Of a stretch of 64,000 bases of DNA, positions 15,733 to 25,179 are shown one piece after another; within the stretch, counting starts at the first letter, position 1; the number at the start of each line of letters is the position of its first letter. The notes beneath the pieces were generated by a model. The model was given only the letters and a program-made list of their open reading frames with translations. It made no database searches and had not been told where the DNA came from. A program made the position numbers and the translations under genes. The stretch is from Thiobacillus sp. Its GTDB lineage: Bacteria; Pseudomonadota; Gammaproteobacteria; Burkholderiales; Thiobacillaceae. The stretch lies in contig JACKLQ010000001.1 in assembly GCA_024235835.1 (NCBI GenBank), forward strand, positions 1,178,001 through 1,242,000, read 5' to 3'.

Positions 15733-16581
15733 TCAGAAATTGCCCTCTTCCGGGATATCGGCACGGGCCCGCAGCTTGCGCACCGCATCATAGTCGGCAT
15801 CACTGGCCGGAACAGCTCCCCGCTTGATGTTCTCCCCCCAGTTCTGGGTCAGGGCGGCATCGTCCTTGTCATCCAGCGGTTTCAGGGCGGTGAGGGCCTT
15901 GCGCAAGGCCTCTATGGTGGCCGCGTCCAGGGTGCGACTGTTGGCGATGAGGGCAAAGCCCGGCAGGGCAGGCGTTTCCGCCACGATGCTGAGGCCCATG
16001 TGTGCATATTTCCTGCCGATGGCGGTTTTCAGGCCACCCGCGTCGAATTCACCCCGGGCCACCGCCAGGGCCACTTCGTCATGCTTGTCCAGGTAGCGGT
16101 AACGGTTCTGTTCCAGGGTCACGCCCGCCTGGCGCAGCAGTCCGTCGGTGGACAGGTAGCCGCAGGTGGAGAGGGGTTGGGTCAGGGCGATCTTCTTGCC
16201 CTTCAGACCGCTCAAGGGGATCTTTACTCCCGCCACCACGATGGCGCAGGTGTAGCTGGACTTGCCGGACTTTTCCACGAAATGCACCACCGGGACCGCC
16301 TGGGGATACTTTTCCCGCAGGGCCGCATAGGGCAAGGGTCCCAGGTAGGCCAGATCGACCTTGCCCGCCTGGAATTTTTTCAGGATGTCGGCGTAGTCGC
16401 TGCTGTACTCGATGCGAAAATCCGCCGTGATGTGCTTTTCCAGGTAGGAGAGCATGGGGCGAACCTGCTTGACCACGATCTCCGGCTGCTCCATGGGCAG
16501 GGGCGCGAAGGTCAGGGTGCGGGCCTGGGCGGTTGCGGCACAGCCCAGCGCGAGCAATAACGCGACGGGTTTGAAGAACAT
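15733..16581 (-). CDS. PhnD-like periplasmic oxyanion-binding protein
   Basis: A 282-residue substrate-binding protein of the phosphate/phosphite/phosphonate (PhnD) family with a signal peptide (FFKPVALLLALGCAATAQA). Recognisable segments are YADILKKFQAGKVDLAYLGP and LKGKKIALTQPLSTCGYLST. No ABC permease or ATPase genes are present; instead a membrane hybrid kinase follows. This resembles systems in which a PhnD-like protein serves as a co-sensor (for example AioX with the AioS kinase in arsenite sensing). The ligand here cannot be told from sequence. Confidence 0.88.
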   Translation of the reverse strand: MFFKPVALLLALGCAATAQARTLTFAPLPMEQPEIVVKQVRPMLSYLEKHITADFRIEYSSDYADILKKFQAGKVDLAYLGPLPYAALREKYPQAVPVVHFVEKSGKSSYTCAIVVAGVKIPLSGLKGKKIALTQPLSTCGYLSTDGLLRQAGVTLEQNRYRYLDKHDEVALAVARGEFDAGGLKTAIGRKYAHMGLSIVAETPALPGFALIANSRTLDAATIEALRKALTALKPLDDKDDAALTQNWGENIKRGAVPASDADYDAVRKLRARADIPEEGNF

Positions 16582-16650
16582 GGGAAACTCCCCGGGAAGA
16601 CCCTACTTTTATCGGACAAAGCAGTCACTTCTTGAGGATGGCTTTCCCGA

Positions 16651-17127
16651 TCAGGATGACGCCCGCCAGCGGGCAGCCGCGGTGTCGTCCGATTCCCGGG
16701 CATCCACCCACTTCTCCCCTGCCGGCGTGGTTTCCTTTTTCCAGAAGGGAGCCCGGGTCTTCAGGTAGTCCATGATGAACTCGCAGGCGGCAAAGGCATC
16801 ACCCCGGTGGCCCGAGGCCACCGCCACCAGCACGATGGGCTCCGTGGGGGACAGGGGCCCGACGCGATGGATCACGCAGCAATCCAGCACCTCCCAACGA
16901 GCCTTGGCCTCGGCGACGATGTCCGCCAGGGCCTTCTCGGTCATGCCCGGATAGTGCTCCAGGGTCATGGCGGAAACGCCCTGGCCCTCGTTGATATCCC
17001 TTACCAGACCCAGGAAGGCAGCCACGGCCCCAACCCTGGGGTTGGCCTGATGCAGGGCCGCGATCTCGGCGGCCAGGTCAAACGGGTCAGACTGAACGCG
17101 TATCTTCTCCACTCCTTGCTTCCCCAC
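16651..17127 (-). CDS. moaE: Molybdopterin synthase catalytic subunit MoaE
   Basis: A 158-residue MoaE, which with MoaD transfers sulfur onto precursor Z in molybdenum cofactor biosynthesis. Characteristic segments are VGAVAAFLGLVRDINEGQ, LEHYPGMTEKAL, CVIHRVGPL and the conserved lysines of RAPFWKKE that take part in catalysis. moaD is not adjacent: the upstream neighbour diverges and encodes a signalling protein. The C-terminal ~15 residues are a variable tail. Confidence 0.95.
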   Translation of the reverse strand: MGKQGVEKIRVQSDPFDLAAEIAALHQANPRVGAVAAFLGLVRDINEGQGVSAMTLEHYPGMTEKALADIVAEAKARWEVLDCCVIHRVGPLSPTEPIVLVAVASGHRGDAFAACEFIMDYLKTRAPFWKKETTPAGEKWVDARESDDTAAARWRASS

Positions 17128-17197
17128 GATGCCTTTTCAAATGTCAGGGTGAATCTTGCTACGATTCACTCAAACAACCTAAAAAAATCCGCCCCCG

Positions 17198-20038
17198 TTG
17201 AGCCTCGCCTCCACATTCAGCTTTGTCGACACGCCACCGGACACGAGCCTGCTCTATGTTGGCGTCTACGACCCGTGGCTGGTGGCCCTTTCGATCCTGA
17301 TCGCGATGTTCGCCTCCAATGTGGGCCTCGGCGTGGCGGACCGGCTCAGCGCCACCGCTTCCCCCCTGGAAAAGTGGATCTGGACCGGGGTGGGCGCCCT
17401 GACCCTGGGCATCGGAGTGTGGGCCATGCATTTCATCGGCATGCTGGCCTTCACCCTCCCCTGCACTGTCCGCTATGACAAGCTCATCACCCTGCTCTCC
17501 ATGGTGCCCAGCATCCTGGCCAGCGGCATGGCCCTGCGCATGATCAGCCGGCGTAGGCTCTCCTGGGGCAAGCTGCTCCTGGGTGGCATCCTGCTGGGGG
17601 CCGGCATCGGAGTGATGCACTACACCGGCATGGCTGCCTACCAGATGGACGGCCTGGTTCGCTATGACCCCTTGCTTTTCGTGGTTTCCATCATCGTTGC
17701 GGTGGTGCTTGCCATTGTGGCCCTTTGGGTGAGGCGGGGACTGGGGCGCTCCATCGCCCTGCGCCCGCGCATGATCAATTCCCTCAGCGCTCTGGTCATG
17801 GGCATGGCGGTTTCCGGCATGCATTACACCGCCATGGCCGCAGCCTATTTCATCAGCGACGGGCGCCCCGGCGTCCCGGATTCCGGCCTGACGTCCACAT
17901 TCCTTGCCCTGGCAGTCAGCCTGGTGACCTCCCTGCTGATCGCCGCCGTGCTGGGGGCCACCTTGCTGTATCGCCAAAGGGACCTGCTCCTGAGGGCCGT
18001 GGCCAGCGAGCAGCGTGTGAGGCGTATTCTGGAGACCACTCAGGAAGGTTTCATCGTGACCTCGCCGGATGGCGTGCTGGTGGAGGTGAACCCGGCCTTC
18101 TCGCGCATGATGCTGGCCCGGACAGGCGACCTGACAGGTCGCCCCCTCCTGGATTTCGCCCAGGGCCGCCAGCAAGACTTGCTGGTGGAGGAAATGCGCG
18201 GGCGCCTGCGGGGCGAGCAAGGCAGCTATGAAATCGAGCTGACCAGGGCGGACGGCTCCCCCCTGCCCTGCAGGATCAGCGCCACGCCCATACGCAACGA
18301 CCAGGGCGAGGTGAGCGGTGCCTTTGCCCTGGTCAGCGACCTCACCAGCCGCCGCCAGCACGAGGCCTACATGCGCCAGGTGCTGGCCATGTTCGAGAAC
18401 ACGGCGGAGGGTGTCCTGCTCACGGATGCACAGGGCGCAATCATCTCGGTGAACCCCGCATTCACCCGCATTACCGGCTATGCCGAGTCTGAGATCCTGG
18501 GGGCCAATCCCCGCATGCTGCAGTCGGGCCGCCATGACCCCGCCTTTTACGGCCAGATGTGGAAGGAAGTCCGGGCCACGGGCCACTGGCAGGGGGAACT
18601 CTGGAACCGCCGCAAGAACGGCGAGGTCTTCCCCGAATGGCTCACCATCAGCGCCGTGCTGGACGATGAAGGCCAGGTCCAGAACTTCGTGGGGGTATTC
18701 TCGGACATCAGCCATATCAAGCGCTCCGAGGCGGAACTGGAACGCCTGGCCCATTACGACCCCCTCACGGACCTGCCCAATCGGGCCCTGCTCAATGCCC
18801 ACCTGGGCCATGCCCTGGACCGGGCCAAACGGCACAAGGAACGCCTGGCCGTCATGGTGCTGGACCTGGATGGCTTCAAGACCGTGAACGACAGCCTGGG
18901 CCATCCCGCCGGCGACCTGCTGCTGCGGAAGATCGCCGCTCGCCTGCGGGAAGCCCTGCGCCAGGAGGACACGGTGGCGCGCCTGGGCGGAGACGAATTC
19001 GCCGTGGTGCTGGAGTCCCTGGGCCAGGACGTGAACCCGGGCCAGGTCGCGGAGAAGGTCATCGCGGCAGTGGCCGTGCCCGTTGACCTCCAGGGCCACA
19101 GCGCCCTGGTGACGGTCAGCGTGGGCATCGCCCTGTTCCCGGACGACGGGGGCGATGCCACCACCCTGCTCAAGGCCGCGGACACGGCCATGTACGCCAG
19201 CAAGCAGGCGGGCCGCAATACCCTGCGCTTCCACCACGCCGAGATGAGCCAGGCGGCCCACCTGCGCCTGACCCTGGAACACGGGCTGCGTCGGGCCCTG
19301 GACCAGGGGGAACTGGAGGTGTGGTACCAGCCCCAGTTCGAACTGGCCGGCGGCGGCCTGGTGGGGGCCGAGGCCCTGGTGCGCTGGCGCGATCCCCTGG
19401 AGGGCCTCATTCCACCCCAGCGCTTCATCCCCCTGGCCGAGGAGACCGGACTGGTGCTGCCCCTGGGGGAGTGGGTCCTGCGCCGGGCCTGCCAGGATGT
19501 CCGCGCCTGGTTGGACAAGGGGCTGGATTGCGGCAAGCTCTCCGTCAACGTGGCCGGCCCCCAGATCGAGCGGGGGAACTTCTTTGCCACCGTGCAGGCG
19601 GTGCTGGCGGAAACGGGCCTGTCCCCCGAGCGCCTGGCCCTGGAGATCACGGAAAGCTTCCTCCTGCGCAATGCGGACCAGGCCATGGCGGTGGTGGCCA
19701 GGCTCAGTGAACTGGGCATCCAGGTGGCCATCGACGATTTCGGCACGGGATACTCGTCCCTTTCCTACCTGAAGTACCTGAAAGCGACCGCGCTGAAGAT
19801 AGATCGCCAGTTCGTGCGGGATCTGCCGGATGACAAGGACGACGCCGCCATCACCCGGGCCGTCATCGCCCTGGGCCACAGCCTGGGCTTCCGCGTCGTC
19901 GCGGAAGGGGTGGAAACCCAGGCCCAGATGGCCTTCCTGCAGGCGGAAGCCTGCGACGAGGCCCAGGGGTATCTTTACAGCAGGCCCTTGCCCGCCCCCG
20001 AGTTCACAAAATTCCTTATGGCGAGCGCGGGTATTTAA
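17198..20038 (+). CDS. MHYT-PAS-PAS-GGDEF-EAL membrane signalling protein
   Basis: A 946-residue protein. The N-terminal MHYT domain (~1-250, seven hydrophobic segments) has three repeats with the motif forms AMHFIGM, VMHYTGM and GMHYTAM, thought to sense oxygen, CO or NO through bound copper. Two PAS domains (~270-500) precede GGDEF with an intact RLGGDEF (~593-599) and EAL with EALVRWRDP (~722) and DDFGTGYSSL. Both c-di-GMP synthesis and hydrolysis motifs look intact. The start is a TTG with no strong ribosome binding site, so expression is probably low or the true start is elsewhere. Confidence 0.92.
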   Translation: MSLASTFSFVDTPPDTSLLYVGVYDPWLVALSILIAMFASNVGLGVADRLSATASPLEKWIWTGVGALTLGIGVWAMHFIGMLAFTLPCTVRYDKLITLLSMVPSILASGMALRMISRRRLSWGKLLLGGILLGAGIGVMHYTGMAAYQMDGLVRYDPLLFVVSIIVAVVLAIVALWVRRGLGRSIALRPRMINSLSALVMGMAVSGMHYTAMAAAYFISDGRPGVPDSGLTSTFLALAVSLVTSLLIAAVLGATLLYRQRDLLLRAVASEQRVRRILETTQEGFIVTSPDGVLVEVNPAFSRMMLARTGDLTGRPLLDFAQGRQQDLLVEEMRGRLRGEQGSYEIELTRADGSPLPCRISATPIRNDQGEVSGAFALVSDLTSRRQHEAYMRQVLAMFENTAEGVLLTDAQGAIISVNPAFTRITGYAESEILGANPRMLQSGRHDPAFYGQMWKEVRATGHWQGELWNRRKNGEVFPEWLTISAVLDDEGQVQNFVGVFSDISHIKRSEAELERLAHYDPLTDLPNRALLNAHLGHALDRAKRHKERLAVMVLDLDGFKTVNDSLGHPAGDLLLRKIAARLREALRQEDTVARLGGDEFAVVLESLGQDVNPGQVAEKVIAAVAVPVDLQGHSALVTVSVGIALFPDDGGDATTLLKAADTAMYASKQAGRNTLRFHHAEMSQAAHLRLTLEHGLRRALDQGELEVWYQPQFELAGGGLVGAEALVRWRDPLEGLIPPQRFIPLAEETGLVLPLGEWVLRRACQDVRAWLDKGLDCGKLSVNVAGPQIERGNFFATVQAVLAETGLSPERLALEITESFLLRNADQAMAVVARLSELGIQVAIDDFGTGYSSLSYLKYLKATALKIDRQFVRDLPDDKDDAAITRAVIALGHSLGFRVVAEGVETQAQMAFLQAEACDEAQGYLYSRPLPAPEFTKFLMASAGI

Positions 20039-20094
20039 GGCGGAATTAAGCTTTCGCCGCGAAAGTGCATGGCGTCATCTGCAAGGAGAGAGCC

Positions 20095-20498
20095 ATGCGC
20101 ATCCATCTGATTACATTGCTTCCGCTGCTGGCGTCGACACCCGCCGGCGCCGATCCGCTGGCCGACTACGCCGCCGTGGCCCGGCAGGAAACCCCAACCT
20201 TCCAGGCCTTTTCTCCCGAACGGGGCAGGCAGTTCTTCCAGGCCCGGCAGGGCAGGGCAGGGATGCAGGCACGGAATCCTGTACCAGTTGCCATACGGCG
20301 GACCCCAGGGCGGAAGGCCGCCATGCCCGCACCAACAAGCTCATCCTGCCCCTGGCACCCGCGGCCAATCCGGAACGCCTCACGGACCGTGCCCAGGTGG
20401 AGAAATGGTTCAAGCGCAACTGCAATGACGTGCTGTCCCGGGCCTGCACCGCCCAGGAAAAGGGAGATGTCATCGCCTACCTGCGCACCGTGCGCTGA
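20095..20498 (+). pseudogene. DUF1924 monoheme cytochrome, frameshifted in a CAGGG repeat
   Basis: The N-terminal part (signal peptide MRIHLITLLPLLASTPAGA, then FSPERGRQFFQARQG) and the C-terminal part (ESCTSCHTADP, then RTNKLILPLAPAANPERLTD and KWFKRNCNDVL) belong to one DUF1924 cytochrome but lie in different frames. The break is in three tandem CAGGG units (20248-20262). Deleting one unit (5 bases) restores the frame exactly, giving FFQARQGRDAGTESC. As it stands, the product lacks its CxxCH heme site. The gene may be truly broken, phase-variable, or affected by an assembly error. It precedes a diheme cytochrome gene, its usual companion. Confidence 0.85.
20248..20262 (+). repeat. Tandem (CAGGG)3 repeat at the frameshift
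   Basis: Three head-to-tail CAGGG units inside the DUF1924 gene. Loss of one unit restores the reading frame; the unit length of 5 makes every gain or loss a frameshift. This is the signature of slipped-strand mispairing. Confidence 0.9.
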
Positions 20499-20510
20499 GG
20501 CATGACAGCC

Positions 20511-20987
20511 ATGAAAAAAATGATGCTTGCCTTGCTGCTTGGCGCCCTTGGCGCCGGCGTCGCCCAGGCCGACCGGGGCGAAGGCCGCCTCCTGCAGGCC
20601 ACCCTCCCCACCGCCCCTGGCTACGACACCTGGCAAAGGGAATGCGGCAGTTGCCACGTGGCCTATCCCCCGATCCTGCTGCCCGCCTCGTCCTGGCGGG
20701 CCATGATGGGTGGCCTGAAGTCCCATTTCGGCACGGACGCCAGTCTCACTGCGGAAGAGCAGGAGGCCATAACGGCCCTTCTCGCAGGCCATGCCGGCAG
20801 CCCTAAGGTGGACCCCGCCGAACCCCTGCGCATCACCCGCTCACCCTGGTTCCTGCGGGAACATAGGGAAGTCCGGCCCCTGGCCTGGAAACGCCCAGCC
20901 GTGAAAAGCCCGGCCAACTGCCAGGCCTGCCACGGCCAGGCGGAGAAGGGGGACTACAGCGAACGCCATATCCGCATTCCCCGCTGA
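20511..20987 (+). CDS. Diheme cytochrome c (DHC family)
   Basis: A protein of about 158 residues with a signal peptide (KKMMLALLLGALGAGVAQA) and two CxxCH sites: ECGSCHVAYPP near the start and CQACHGQAEKGDY near the end. That spacing is typical of the DHC diheme family, which acts with a membrane cytochrome b561. The usual b561 gene is missing here. The start at 20511 is chosen because GAGG (20497-20500) is about 10 bases upstream; an ATG at 20502 is in frame. It lies 12 bases after the DUF1924 pseudogene, so they probably form one operon. Confidence 0.85.
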   Translation: MKKMMLALLLGALGAGVAQADRGEGRLLQATLPTAPGYDTWQRECGSCHVAYPPILLPASSWRAMMGGLKSHFGTDASLTAEEQEAITALLAGHAGSPKVDPAEPLRITRSPWFLREHREVRPLAWKRPAVKSPANCQACHGQAEKGDYSERHIRIPR

Positions 20988-21085
20988 CGATGGCCTTTCC
21001 CCATATAACGGGCCTGGGCGGAACCGGGTAGCCTGACGTCATAATTCCAGGGTTCCCGGGATTGGCCCGGTATCGAGAGGCACCC

Positions 21086-21748
21086 ATGCGCATTCTGCTG
21101 GTGGAAGACGACGCCCTGCTGGGGGACGGCCTGCAGGCCGGGCTGCGCCTGGCGGGCTGGAGCGTGGACTGGATGCGGGACGGCGACCAGGCCCGGGTGG
21201 CCTGGCTGGGCCAGCGCTACCATGCCTGCGTGCTGGACCTGGGCCTGCCCCGGCGGGACGGGCTGACGCTGCTGAAGGAAATGCGCGCCCGGGACGACAC
21301 CACTCCCGTGCTCATCCTCACCGCCCGGGACACCCAGGCCGACAAGGTGAACGGCCTGGACGCAGGCGCCGACGATTACCTCACCAAGCCCTTCGACCTG
21401 GCTGAGCTGCAGGCCCGACTGCGGGCCCTGGTGCGGCGTGCAGGGGGCCAGGCCGGCCCCCTGCTGGTCCATGCCGGAGTCAGCCTGGACCCGGTGGCCC
21501 GCCGGGTCAGCCTGAAGGGGGAGGCCATCATGCTCTCGGCCCGGGAATACGCCCTGCTGTACGACCTGCTGGCCCACAAGGGACGCATCCGCTCCCGGGC
21601 CGAACTGGAGGACAGCCTGTACGAGTGGGGCCAGGAGGTGGAAAGCAACACCGTGGAGGTCTACATCCACCACCTGCGCAAGAAGCTGGGCAGCGACTTC
21701 ATCCAGACCGTGCGGGGCCTGGGCTACCTGGTAGGCGAAGTCACATGA
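21086..21748 (+). CDS. OmpR/PhoB-family response regulator (QseB-like)
   Basis: A 220-residue regulator: receiver domain (MRILLVEDD; phospho-acceptor aspartate in CVLDLGLPRRDG; lysine in YLTKPFD) and a winged-helix DNA-binding domain (~125-218, ending YIHHLRKKLG...IQTVRGLGYLVGEV). GAGAGG lies 5 bases before the ATG. Its stop overlaps the start of the kinase gene by 4 bases (ATGA). The order and sequences resemble QseB/QseC-type or metal-responsive pairs; the stimulus is unknown. Confidence 0.92.
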   Translation: MRILLVEDDALLGDGLQAGLRLAGWSVDWMRDGDQARVAWLGQRYHACVLDLGLPRRDGLTLLKEMRARDDTTPVLILTARDTQADKVNGLDAGADDYLTKPFDLAELQARLRALVRRAGGQAGPLLVHAGVSLDPVARRVSLKGEAIMLSAREYALLYDLLAHKGRIRSRAELEDSLYEWGQEVESNTVEVYIHHLRKKLGSDFIQTVRGLGYLVGEVT

Positions 21749-23145
21749 AATCCCTGCGTGCCCGCCTGCTCTGGTCCGCTGGCGCCGCCACCCTGGTGGT
21801 CTGGGGCATCGCAGTGGTGGCCAGCTACCAGGGCGCGCGCCATGAGGCCATCGAATTCCTGGACGGCCAGCTGGCCCAGTCCGCCCGCCTGCTTCTCTCC
21901 CAGGTCCGTCATGAAATGGAGGACCTGCACGAAGGGGATGGAGAAGGCCTGTGGGAAGACGGGCTGGTGGAACATATGGATCCCGGCCCCCTGCACGGCT
22001 ACGAACAGCCCCTGGAATTCCAGGTATGGGCCCTGGATGGACAGGGTGGGGGGCGTCTGGTGCTGCGCTCCCCCCATGCCCCGCTCCTGGGGCTCCATGC
22101 CAGGCCGGGTTATGCCGAGATCACCCACGACGGCCGGGAATGGCGCATCCTCAACCAGCGGGACGGGGACCAGCGGCTCCAGGTCCAGGTGGCCCAGCCC
22201 ACGGGCAAGCGATCCCAGGCCGCCCTGGAGGTGGCCCTGCGGGTACTGGCTCCTTTCACCCTGGCCCTCCCCCTGCTGGTGCTGCTGCTCTTCATGGCCG
22301 TGGGCCGGGGCCTGCGCCCCCTGGAGCGGCTGGCGGCCGATGTGGCAGCCCGGGCCCCCGACGCCCTGGCACCCCTGCCCACCGGAGACATGCCCCAGGA
22401 GGTGTTGCCCCTGGTCACCGCTCTAAACACCCTGCTGGAGCGCCTGGGCCGGGCCCTGGACAACGAGCGACGCTTCACCGCCGATGCCGCCCACGAACTG
22501 CGCACACCCCTGGCCGCCCTCCAGGTCCAGGCCCAGGTGGCCCATATGGCTCGGGATGAAACCACCAGGAACCACGCCGTGGATCAGGTGCTGGCGGGGG
22601 TGACCCGGGCCACCCATCTGGTGGAGCAGTTGCTGCGCCTGGCCCGCCTGGACCCCATGGACAGCTTGGCGGATGCTGCCCCCTGCCCCCTCGCCCCCCT
22701 GGCCGAGCAAGTCGCCGAGTCCCTGCGTCCCCAGGCACGCGCCCGGGACATCGTCCTGGACATCCTGGTGCCCGGGGGCCTGGTGCTCAGGGCGGATGCC
22801 GATCTGCTGGGCCTGGCCTTGCGCAACCTGCTGGAAAATGCCATGCGCCATGGGTCGGAGGCCGGCCGGGTGGAGGTAGGTGCCGACGAGGGAGCCGAAG
22901 GGACTCCTGGCGGAGCCCGGCTATGGGTGCGGGATGACGGCCCCGGCGTGCCCCAGGGAGAGCTGGCGCGCCTTACGGAACGCTTCTACCGGGGCCGGGA
23001 AGTAAGTGCCGAAGGCAACGGCCTGGGGCTGGCCATCACACAGCGCATTGCCAAACTGCATGGCGCCGAGCTGCGCCTGGAGAACCTGGCCGGCGGTGGT
23101 TTCCAGGCCACGCTGGCTTTTCCCGCCGCCTTGAGCGTCCGTTGA
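21745..23145 (+). CDS. Sensor histidine kinase (QseC-like)
   Basis: A 466-residue inner-membrane kinase: transmembrane helix ~10-28, a periplasmic sensor region of about 135 residues, a second helix at ~170-190, HAMP, HisKA with AAHELRTPLAALQVQAQ (the phospho-histidine), and HATPase with NLLENAMRHG, RDDGPGVP and GNGLGLAITQRIA. It is translated from an ATG overlapping the regulator stop codon. A degraded kinase-like sequence follows it, suggesting an ancestral duplication of this gene or of a neighbouring pair. Confidence 0.92.
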   Translation: MKSLRARLLWSAGAATLVVWGIAVVASYQGARHEAIEFLDGQLAQSARLLLSQVRHEMEDLHEGDGEGLWEDGLVEHMDPGPLHGYEQPLEFQVWALDGQGGGRLVLRSPHAPLLGLHARPGYAEITHDGREWRILNQRDGDQRLQVQVAQPTGKRSQAALEVALRVLAPFTLALPLLVLLLFMAVGRGLRPLERLAADVAARAPDALAPLPTGDMPQEVLPLVTALNTLLERLGRALDNERRFTADAAHELRTPLAALQVQAQVAHMARDETTRNHAVDQVLAGVTRATHLVEQLLRLARLDPMDSLADAAPCPLAPLAEQVAESLRPQARARDIVLDILVPGGLVLRADADLLGLALRNLLENAMRHGSEAGRVEVGADEGAEGTPGGARLWVRDDGPGVPQGELARLTERFYRGREVSAEGNGLGLAITQRIAKLHGAELRLENLAGGGFQATLAFPAALSVR

Positions 23146-23160
23146 CTCCTGGCACGGAAA

Positions 23161-23658
23161 ATGCGCCCGCCAGGCAACCACGTCCGTCTGACCATCCAGG
23201 TGGCCAACACCCCCGCCAACCGCAACCTCATGTTCAGCCTAAGCATGCCTCGGCCACACCTCCCCCTGAGCGGGCTGGTGCTCCTGCCGGGCTTCCTCAT
23301 CTGGGCCGCGGTGGGACGGGCCCTGGCGCCCATGGAACGGGCGCGACGGGATATCGGCCAGCGGGACGCCCTGCGCTACACTTCATCCTCCGGCCGGGTG
23401 GACCTGGCCCTGAATCTGGAGAAAGCAAGGTCGTGCTGACGGTCCGCGACATTGGCCCTGGCATCCCGCCGCATGAGAGGGACCGAGTGTTCGATCCGCC
23501 ACCGCCTGGCGGGCGGCGACGTCCCCGGCGGCGGCCCGGGACTGACCCTCTTGTGTGAAGACGTGGCCCAGCACCATCACGATATTCGGCTGGAAGACAC
23601 TCCCTGCGGCGGCCTCGCCATGCAAATCGCGTTTCCGGCCGCGCCCCCGTCGCCATGA
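23161..23658 (+). pseudogene. Decayed sensor histidine kinase
   Basis: Scattered kinase fragments occur in changing frames: GRALAPMERARRDIGQRDAL (the HAMP/linker region), VVLTVRDIGPGIPPHERDRV (ATP-binding N/G1-type box), and DIRLEDTPCGGLAMQIAFP (the C-terminal end of an HATPase domain). The HisKA phospho-acceptor region is missing, and at least two frame changes are needed to join the parts. It follows an intact QseC-like kinase and precedes trkH. Confidence 0.75.
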
Positions 23659-23676
23659 GCCACCCATAGGACGCCC

Positions 23677-25137
23677 ATGAGACGTCGCCTCCTTCCCATA
23701 CTCAAGGTACTGGGCATGGTCATCGGCGTGTTCGGCCTGTCCATGCTGCTGCCCCTGGCCATCTCCCAGGCCATCGACGACCAGGCCCAGATGGCCTATG
23801 ACGAGGCCGTGCTCATCACCCTGGCCCTGGGCCTGCTGCTCTGGCTGGTGTCGGCGCGCTGCCGGGAAGAACTCAAGCCCCGGGACGGCTACCTGCTTGT
23901 GGTGCTGATCTGGACCCTGACGCCCGCCCTGGCCGCCCTGCCCCTTCTGATCCACATGCCGGACCTGTCCTTCACCGACGCCTATTTCGAGACCATGTCC
24001 GGTCTCACCACCACCGGCGCCACGGTCCTGTCCGGCCTGGATGACCTGCCCCCCTCCATCAACGTCTGGCGCGCCCAGCTGCACCTCGTGGGCGGCATGG
24101 GCGTCATCGTGCTGGTGGTGGCGGTACTGCCCCTGCTGGGCATCGGCGGCCGGCAGATGTACAAGGCGGAGACACCGGGTCCCATGAAGGACACCAAGCT
24201 CACGCCCCGCATGGAGGAGACCGCCAAGGGGCTTTGGGTGGTGTACCTCATCGCCACCAGCGCCTGCTTCCTGCTGTTCCACTTCTTCGGCATGAGCTGG
24301 CTGGACGCCCTGATCCACGCTTTCTCGGTCATGGGCCTGGGGGGCTTTTCCTCCCACGACGCCAGTTTCGGCCATTTCGACTCCGTGCCCCTGGAACTCA
24401 TCGCCGAGGGCTTTGCCCTGCTGGCGGGCATGAATTTCGCCACCCATTTCCTGGCCCTGCGCCAGAAAAGCCTGCATCCCTACCGCATGGACCCGGAAAT
24501 CCGCTGGTTCCTGGGCATTGTCCTGGGCAGCTGCTTCATGCTGGCCCTCTATCTGTGGGCCCGGGATATCTACCTGGACTTTCCCAGCGCCCTGCGCTAC
24601 GCCAGCTTCAACACCATCTCCATGGCTACCAGCCTGGGCCTGGCCACCGCGGACTTCAACATCTGGCCCTATTTCGCGGGCCTGTGGCTGCTGTTCCTGT
24701 GCAGTTTCTCCACCTCGGCGGGATCCACCGGCGGCGGCATCAAGATGATGCGGGCCATCCTGCTGTACAAGCAGGTGTTCCGGGAGATCAGGAAGGCCTT
24801 GCACCCCCAGGCTGAACTGCCGATCCGGCTGGGCGAAACGGTGGTACCCAACAAGATCATGTACGCCGTGCTGGCCTTCGCCTTCGTGTACATGGTGTCG
24901 GTGGTGGGCCTCTCACTATTGCTCATCTTCTCGGGCCTGGACGTGTTCACCGCCTTCTCCGCCACCGTGGCCTGCGTGAACAACACGGGCCCCGGCCTGG
25001 GCCAGGTGGGCCCCGCCAACACCTATGCCGTGCTAAGCGACTTCCAGACCTGGGTGTGCACCTTCGCCATGCTCCTGGGACGGCTGGAGCTTTTCACCCT
25101 GCTGGTGGTGCTCTCCCCCGCATTCTGGAAGAAATAA
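23677..25137 (+). CDS. trkH: Potassium uptake protein, TrkH family
   Basis: A 486-residue membrane protein with the four pore-loop pattern of Trk/Ktr potassium transporters: MSGLTTTGATVL, SVMGLGGFS, ISMATSLGLATAD and VACVNNTGPGLG supply the glycine filters. About ten transmembrane segments are visible. It imports K+ and needs a cytoplasmic TrkA-like regulatory subunit, which is not in this window. The start is the ATG at 23677. The next gene, a cNMP/CBS protein, begins 42 bases downstream. Confidence 0.95.
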   Translation: MRRRLLPILKVLGMVIGVFGLSMLLPLAISQAIDDQAQMAYDEAVLITLALGLLLWLVSARCREELKPRDGYLLVVLIWTLTPALAALPLLIHMPDLSFTDAYFETMSGLTTTGATVLSGLDDLPPSINVWRAQLHLVGGMGVIVLVVAVLPLLGIGGRQMYKAETPGPMKDTKLTPRMEETAKGLWVVYLIATSACFLLFHFFGMSWLDALIHAFSVMGLGGFSSHDASFGHFDSVPLELIAEGFALLAGMNFATHFLALRQKSLHPYRMDPEIRWFLGIVLGSCFMLALYLWARDIYLDFPSALRYASFNTISMATSLGLATADFNIWPYFAGLWLLFLCSFSTSAGSTGGGIKMMRAILLYKQVFREIRKALHPQAELPIRLGETVVPNKIMYAVLAFAFVYMVSVVGLSLLLIFSGLDVFTAFSATVACVNNTGPGLGQVGPANTYAVLSDFQTWVCTFAMLLGRLELFTLLVVLSPAFWKK

Positions 25138-25179
25138 CCGTCCGGAGCATTAAAATCCCTGCTCCCACGGAGATTGACC

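Noticed and set aside
17159..19879. A 906-codon minus-strand open frame under the MHYT-GGDEF-EAL gene
   Set aside because: It is antisense to a well-supported gene with clear domain motifs; the reverse translation shows only low-complexity His/Gly/Gln-rich sequence typical of GC-rich shadow frames.
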